Shown here: one piece after another, positions 22,382 through 23,132 of the stretch
How positions within the stretch are numbered: position 1 is the stretch's first letter
Layout: every line of letters begins with the position of its first letter
Assembly: GCA_026398545.1 (NCBI GenBank)
Contig: JAPLSR010000283.1
Span: forward strand, 1-23,132
Length of the DNA: 23,132 bases
DNA from: Candidatus Sumerlaeota bacterium
Lineage (GTDB): Bacteria; Sumerlaeota; Sumerlaeia; MWCT01
Reading direction: 5' to 3'
Program-made: the position numbers and the translations under genes
Notes under the pieces: model-generated
The model's database searches: none
Told to the model about the DNA's origin: nothing
The model's input: the letters and a program-made list of their open reading frames with translations, nothing else

Positions 22382-23132
22382 ATGCCAGCGAATCTGACAC
22401 CTGAATATCTTAATGCCGACAAGGCGTTCAAGGAAGCCAAGACGGATGATGAGCGTTTATCCGCCTTGGAGGAGATGCTGCGCACCATTCCCAAGCACAA
22501 GGGAACGGAGAAGATGCAGGCGGATATCAAACGCCGCATCTCCAAACTCAAAATTCAACAGGAACAAAAGGCGGGCAAGAAAGGATTTTCCTATCATGTG
22601 CAAAGGGAAGGGGCGGGGCAGGTCGCCCTCGTCGGCGCACCGAATGTTGGAAAATCGCAACTCCTGAAAGCCCTCACCAACGCTGAACCGCAGATTGCTC
22701 CATATCCATTCACCACCATACTCCCAATGCCCGGCATGATGGCATTTGAGGATATTCACATCCAGCTTGTCGACCTCCCGCCCTTTTCACAGGAACACAC
22801 GGAGCCGTGGCTGCCGGAGATTGTGCGCCCCGCTGACGCCGTCCTCCTCGTCGTCTCCTTCAACAGCGACCCGATTGAAGATATCGATTTCATCACGGAA
22901 CGCCTGGGGCAGTATAAAATCAAACTGGTAAAGGAAATAGACCCCTCGCTTCCCTTCAACATCGCTCAGAAGAGAACCATCACCGTCTGCAATATGTGGG
23001 ATGTATCTGATGCGGAAGAGAATTTTCAGGTTTTGAAGGAGTTGTATGGCAATAGATTTGACATGCTTGCCGTATCGGCGCTTCATGGGACAAATCTGGA
23101 CGTCCTCCGCCGGTCTGTGTTTGACCTCCTGA
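22382..23132 (+). CDS. Obg/DRG-like GTPase, 3' end beyond right edge
   Basis: 250 codons from ATG at 22382 to the right edge with no stop; the C-terminal part, likely a TGS domain, is outside the window. A helical N-terminal region (1-75) with PEYLNADKAFKEAKT resembles the DRG family (COG1163). G1 is GAPNVGKS (85-92), G2 PYPFTT, G3 VDLPPF (D131), and the G5-like segment is VSALHG. G4 is unusual: NMWD (204-207) where NKxD is expected, and G3 has DLPP instead of DxPG. The 142 bp before the start hold no other gene that I can support. The role is probably ribosome- or RNA-associated, as for other Obg/DRG proteins; this is inference from family. Confidence 0.85.
   Translation, partial: MPANLTPEYLNADKAFKEAKTDDERLSALEEMLRTIPKHKGTEKMQADIKRRISKLKIQQEQKAGKKGFSYHVQREGAGQVALVGAPNVGKSQLLKALTNAEPQIAPYPFTTILPMPGMMAFEDIHIQLVDLPPFSQEHTEPWLPEIVRPADAVLLVVSFNSDPIEDIDFITERLGQYKIKLVKEIDPSLPFNIAQKRTITVCNMWDVSDAEENFQVLKELYGNRFDMLAVSALHGTNLDVLRRSVFDLL

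Overview
The window reads as a fragment of a Gram-negative-type bacterial chromosome. The evidence is a lipobox binding protein, an RseC-like membrane protein, and short dispersed intergenic repeats of the kind common in environmental genomes. I cannot place it taxonomically; a PVC-type or other uncultured lineage would be compatible, but that is a weak inference. The backbone genes have moderate to high GC and code for carbohydrate scavenging, branched-chain amino-acid synthesis, a radical SAM enzyme and a GTPase. Three visibly foreign or accessory blocks interrupt this backbone: a restriction-modification pair, a HicAB toxin-antitoxin pair, and a helicase-nuclease island.

Layout. Positions 1-3038 (minus strand): a sugar ABC-transporter solute-binding lipoprotein, then a glycoside-hydrolase-like gene that runs off the left edge. 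3039-3534: AT-rich spacer with CATCCTG-type repeats. 3535-5505 (plus): AT-rich DNA methyltransferase and PD-(D/E)xK endonuclease. 5689-7597 (plus): the two sugar ABC permeases, each preceded by a copy of a CACAGAG repeat. 7630-9138 (minus): a GT-C type membrane glycosyltransferase. 9210-9644 (minus): RseC/MucC-like protein. 9760-10235 (minus): hicA-hicB, bracketed by an exact 20-bp direct repeat. 10458-13727 (plus): ilvB-ilvN-ilvC, ended by a strong terminator. 13729-18034: AT-rich island with a membrane-anchored repeat coiled-coil protein, a 1112-residue SF1 helicase with a C-terminal nuclease, and a convergent DUF4926-type gene. 18191-20811 (plus): a secreted glycoside hydrolase and an overlapping esterase. 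20887-22239 (plus): a radical SAM protein. 22382 to the right edge (plus): an Obg/DRG-like GTPase.

The most striking observation is that the last 27 bp of the ilvC region (codons for MPWLKKK, the stop, and a few flanking bases) are duplicated exactly at 18008-18034. Each copy is followed by its own rho-independent terminator. The AT-rich helicase island lies exactly between the copies. This is the footprint expected of an integrative element that uses the 3' end of ilvC as its attachment site, although no recombinase is visible inside. The cargo (TM plus three 36-residue repeats, then helicase-nuclease) is a plausible undescribed defence module; that function is inference only.

Working together: the binding protein, the two permeases, two glycoside-hydrolase-like proteins and the esterase suggest breakdown and import of a complex polysaccharide. 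The transporter ATPase is not in the window. IlvBNC supply acetolactate and dihydroxy-acid precursors of valine, leucine and isoleucine. The NAD(P) loop of the IlvC protein is acidic, which suggests NADH rather than NADPH use.
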